Assembly: GCF_001278705.1 (NCBI RefSeq)
Contig: NZ_CP012600.1
Coordinates: 930,190-994,189, forward strand
Direction: 5' to 3'
Length of the DNA: 64,000 nt
From: Bacillus gobiensis
GTDB lineage: Bacteria > Bacillota > Bacilli > Bacillales > Bacillaceae
Shown: positions 58,709 to 64,000 of the stretch, one piece after another
How positions within the stretch are numbered: the stretch's first letter is position 1
Layout of the letters: each line of letters starts with the position of its first letter
Program-made: the position numbers and the translations under genes
Notes under the pieces: generated by a model
The model's database searches: none
What the model was told of the DNA's origin: nothing
What the model saw: the letters and a program-made list of their open reading frames with translations, nothing else

Positions 58709-60007
58709 ATGAAACAAAAACATGTGGTTTTAGGGGTTCGCGACATACCAACACCGTTTAACTGGTTAACCTTCAGCCTTCAACATTTATTCGCGATGTT
58801 TGGCGCCACGATTTTAGTTCCGAAGCTTGTTGAATTAAGTCCTGCGGTTGCTCTTGTATCAAGCGGTCTTGGAACACTTGCTTATATAATCATTACAAAA
58901 GGGCAGATTCCGGCATACTTGGGCTCTTCCTTCGCATTTATTGCACCGATCTTAGGCGCGAAGGCAGCCGGTGGGCCGGGAGCTGCTATGATAGGCGCCT
59001 TTATGGCCGGGATTGTTTACGGATTGATCGCTCTTTTGATCCAGAAGCTGGGAACAGGCTGGCTAATGAATCTGCTGCCGCCAATCGTTGTCGGTCCGGT
59101 CATTATCGTGATCGGGCTCGGTCTTGCACCAACTGCGGTAGATATGGCGATGTACGACACCAGCTCAGGCGACCCGGTCTATAGCCTAAAATATTTTGCC
59201 GTCGCCGGCTTCACCCTTCTGTTAACTGTCGTTTGCGCAATTTTTTTAAAAGGCTTCTTTAGTCTGATACCGGTTCTTATCGGCATTATCGGCGGGTATC
59301 TGTTTGCCCTGACTCAGGGAATTGTCAATTTTCAACAGGTGATAGACGCAAATTGGATCAGTGTTCCCGAGTTTGTCTTTCCGTTTGTTGATTACACACC
59401 ATCGCTTACAACATTACTTATCGGAGCTGCCATGGTGCCTGTTGCATTCGTAACCATGTCTGAGCACATAGGTCATCAAATGGTGTTAAGCAAGGTTGTC
59501 GGCACAAACTTCATTGAAAAGCCTGGCCTGCACCGCTCAATTTTTGGCGACAGCGTGGCGACAATGATGGCTGCCTGCATCGGCGGACCGCCAACAACAA
59601 CCTATGGGGAAAATATTGGGGTTCTAGCGATCACGAGAGTATTTAGCGTATTTATTATCGGGGGTGCGGCTGTTCTTGCCTTTTGCTTCGGCTTTGTCGG
59701 CAAAATATCAGCATTGATCAGCTCGATTCCGACACCGGTAATGGGAGGGGTATCATTCCTTCTCTTCGGAATTATCGCTTCAAGCGGCCTAAGAATGCTG
59801 ATCGACAACAGAATTAACCTTGAAGTCAAACGAAATCTCATTATTTCATCCGTTATTCTGGTTATAGGAGTCGGTGGAGCATTCATCCAAATCTCTAAGT
59901 TTCAACTAACCGGCATGGCGCTTTCTGCAATTATTGGAGTCGTTCTTAATCTCGCTTTGCCTGGGAAAGGCACTGTAACTGAAAATGAAAGTCAAGATAT
60001 TGTTTAA
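58709..60007 (+). CDS. pyrP: Uracil permease PyrP
   Basis: Proton-coupled uracil importer of the NCS2 family, 432 residues, about twelve membrane segments. Typical: LQHLFAMFGATILVPKLV, AYLGSSFAFIAPI, MSEHIGHQMVLSKVV, GGPPTTTYGENIGVLAITRVFS. ATGs at 58706 and 58709 follow AGGAGG; the second has the usual spacing. It lies between two PyrR attenuators, so uptake is tuned with synthesis. Confidence 0.96.
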   Translation: MKQKHVVLGVRDIPTPFNWLTFSLQHLFAMFGATILVPKLVELSPAVALVSSGLGTLAYIIITKGQIPAYLGSSFAFIAPILGAKAAGGPGAAMIGAFMAGIVYGLIALLIQKLGTGWLMNLLPPIVVGPVIIVIGLGLAPTAVDMAMYDTSSGDPVYSLKYFAVAGFTLLLTVVCAIFLKGFFSLIPVLIGIIGGYLFALTQGIVNFQQVIDANWISVPEFVFPFVDYTPSLTTLLIGAAMVPVAFVTMSEHIGHQMVLSKVVGTNFIEKPGLHRSIFGDSVATMMAACIGGPPTTTYGENIGVLAITRVFSVFIIGGAAVLAFCFGFVGKISALISSIPTPVMGGVSFLLFGIIASSGLRMLIDNRINLEVKRNLIISSVILVIGVGGAFIQISKFQLTGMALSAIIGVVLNLALPGKGTVTENESQDIV

Positions 60008-60018
60008 CCTTTTAAAAA

Positions 60019-62327
<2,309 letters not shown>

Positions 62328-62331
<4 letters not shown>

Positions 62332-63407
62332 AAAGGCATCTAGTATTGGAAAACGGGGAAATATTTGAAGGAACCGCATTTGGAAGCTTAGAAAACAGTA
62401 TTGGAGAAGTTGTTTTTAATACGGGAATGACAGGATATCAAGAGATTCTTTCCGATCCATCCTACTGCGGGCAAATCGTTACTTTTACGTACCCATTAAT
62501 CGGAAACTACGGCATTAACCGTGACGACTTTGAAACGATAACTCCTTTCGTAAAAGGGTTAATTGTAAAAGAATTATGTCAACTACCATCCAATTTTCGT
62601 TCTGCTTACACATTGGATGAATATTTAAAGCTAAAAAACATCCCCGGTTTAGCCGGAATTGACACAAGAAAGCTGACACGTTTGATTAGGCAGCACGGTG
62701 CTTTAAAAGGTATGTTTACCGGAGTAGATGAGAACCCGGAAGATGTTGTGAAAAAACTAAAAGAAACGGTGCTCCCAACTGATCAGGTAAGTCAAGTGTC
62801 AACCTCGAAAGCATATCCAAGCCCTGGAAGAGGCAAGCGGATTGTTTTGGCAGATTTCGGCATGAAGCACGGAATTCTGCGGGAGCTTAATAAACGAAAC
62901 TGTGATGTCATTGTTGTTCCTTATAATACGACCGCAGACGAAATTCTTCAGCTGAAGCCTGATGGCATCATGCTATCAAACGGCCCTGGCGATCCAGAGG
63001 ACGTTCCGGAAGCTGTCGAAATGATTCAAGGTATTTTGGGGAAAGTTCCGATGTTTGGAATCTGCCTTGGACACCAGCTGTTTGCTCTTGCGTGCGGCGC
63101 AACTACTGAAAAGATGAAATTCGGACATCGCGGATCAAACCATCCCGTCAAGGAGCTTTCAACTGGGAAGGTTGCCCTGACAGCACAAAACCATGGATAT
63201 ACTGTGTCTTCCATCGAAAACACACCGCTTGAAATTACACATACCGCTTTAAATGACGGAACTATCGAAGGATTGAAGCATAAAGAGCTGCCAGCCTTTA
63301 CGGTTCAATATCATCCGGAAGCATCTCCGGGGCCGGAGGATGCCAATCATTTATTCGATCAATTTATTGAAATGATTGAAACAACAGAGAAAGAAGGGGT
63401 CGTATAA
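62328..63407 (+). CDS. pyrAA: Carbamoyl-phosphate synthase, pyrimidine-specific, small chain
   Basis: Glutaminase subunit giving ammonia to PyrAB. 359 residues: N-terminal CPSase small domain ([21 protein letters not shown]), C-terminal class I amidotransferase with Cys246 in FGICLGHQL and the His/Glu pair in [10 protein letters not shown]. Overlaps pyrC (ATGA) and shares one base with pyrAB (TAATG), so translation of the three is coupled. Pyrimidine-specific by operon. Confidence 0.96.
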
Positions 63408-64000
63408 TGCCGAAGCGTTTAGATATTAAAAAGATTCTTGTCATCGGATCAGGACCAATCATCATTGGACAGGCAGCTGAATTTGACTATGCCGGAACTC
63501 AGGCGTGTATCGCTTTAAAGGAAGAAGGCTATGAAGTTGTCCTCGTCAATTCCAACCCGGCAACGATTATGACTGATACAGAAATGGCTGACAAAGTATA
63601 TATTGAGCCGCTTACGTCAGAATCTGTCACCAGGATCATCCGCAAAGAACAGCCGGACGCTATACTCCCAACCCTGGGAGGCCAAACCGGACTGAATTTG
63701 GCGGTTGAGCTTTCAGAGCTTGGCGTATTGCAAGAAAGCGGAGTTGAAGTTTTGGGTACAAAGCTGTCAGCTATTCAAAAAGCGGAGGACAGAGATCTTT
63801 TTCGTAGCTTAATGAGGGAACTAAATGAGCCTGTACCGGAAAGCGAAATTATTCACAACTTGGCTGAAGCAAACGATTTTGTCGACAAAATTGGTTTTCC
63901 TGTTATCGTCAGACCTGCCTATACACTAGGGGGGACAGGAGGAGGAATTTGCTCCAATCAGGAAGAATTAGAGGAAATCGTCGAAAACGGATTAAAATTA
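63407..64000 (+). CDS. pyrAB: Carbamoyl-phosphate synthase, pyrimidine-specific, large chain (5' part)
   Basis: First 198 codons of a ~1070-residue enzyme; it runs off the window. Start [20 protein letters not shown] is typical, followed by [47 protein letters not shown] and the ATP-grasp Gly-rich loop [13 protein letters not shown]. Expected downstream: rest of pyrAB, pyrK, pyrD, pyrF, pyrE. Confidence 0.97.
   Translation, partial: MPKRLDIKKILVIGSGPIIIGQAAEFDYAGTQACIALKEEGYEVVLVNSNPATIMTDTEMADKVYIEPLTSESVTRIIRKEQPDAILPTLGGQTGLNLAVELSELGVLQESGVEVLGTKLSAIQKAEDRDLFRSLMRELNEPVPESEIIHNLAEANDFVDKIGFPVIVRPAYTLGGTGGGICSNQEELEEIVENGLKL

Overview
The window is a 64 kb piece of chromosome from a spore-forming Bacillaceae relative of Bacillus subtilis. 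Evidence for this is the gene order (pycA-cta-ylb-bshC-dcw-bpr-spoIIG-sigG-ylm-divIVA-ileS-lspA-pyr), the sporulation genes inside the cell-division cluster (spoVD, spoVE, spoIIGA, sigE, sigG), AAGGAGG-type ribosome binding sites, many TTG and GTG starts, and PyrR and T-box attenuation. The proteins are clearly diverged from the B. subtilis versions I remember and several B. subtilis genes are missing, so this is a related species or genus, not B. subtilis. I see no prophage, insertion sequence, CRISPR array, tRNA or rRNA.

Layout. 1-8.8 kb: the 3' half of pyruvate carboxylase, then heme A synthesis (ctaA, divergent ctaB) and the caa3 cytochrome oxidase operon ctaCDEFG. 8.8-18.3 kb: the ylb block, with YlbF/YlbG, rsmD, coaD, sporulation membrane protein YlbJ, protease YlbL, tmcAL, ylbN-rpmF, the sporulation regulator gerR and a GNAT protein. 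18.4-21.1 kb: panE and bshC. 21.1-40.1 kb: the division and cell wall cluster mraZ-rsmH-ftsL-pbpB-spoVD-murE-mraY-murD-spoVE-murG-murB-divIB-ylxW-ylxX-sbp-ftsA-ftsZ. 40.6-45 kb: the very large secreted protease bacillopeptidase F. 45.2-47.8 kb: spoIIGA-sigE and sigG, which drive mother-cell and forespore transcription. 47.9-52.7 kb: a DUF5391 membrane protein, ylmCDE, sepF, ylmG, ylmH, divIVA. 52.7-57.9 kb: a T-box controlled ileS, then ylyA, lspA and an RluD-type pseudouridine synthase. 57.9-64 kb: the start of the pyrimidine operon pyrR-pyrP-pyrB-pyrC-pyrAA-pyrAB with three PyrR attenuators; pyrAB runs off the end.

How it fits together. The division cluster couples lipid II synthesis (MurE, MraY, MurD, MurG, MurB) to the septal machinery (FtsL, DivIB, PBP2B, FtsA, FtsZ, SepF, DivIVA). 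Sporulation variants sit beside the vegetative genes: SpoVD with SpoVE makes the cortex, and a consensus sigma-H promoter precedes ftsA. The spoIIG promoter keeps the 22-bp spacer and a Spo0A box. Convergent gene pairs (pycA/ctaA, ctaG/ylbA, coaD/ylbJ, ylbL/tmcAL) each share one hairpin that looks able to terminate in both directions.

I did not find a convincing new system; almost everything is ordinary core genome. The points most worth a second look are an apparent one-base deletion at the start of mraZ next to 10-bp-spaced TGGNG boxes, a three-hairpin leader between murB and divIB, an 11-bp direct repeat at a 20-bp period before murE, two large inverted repeats plus a cre-like site between the DUF5391 gene and ylmC, and two possible small proteins (before ylbD and before rsmD).
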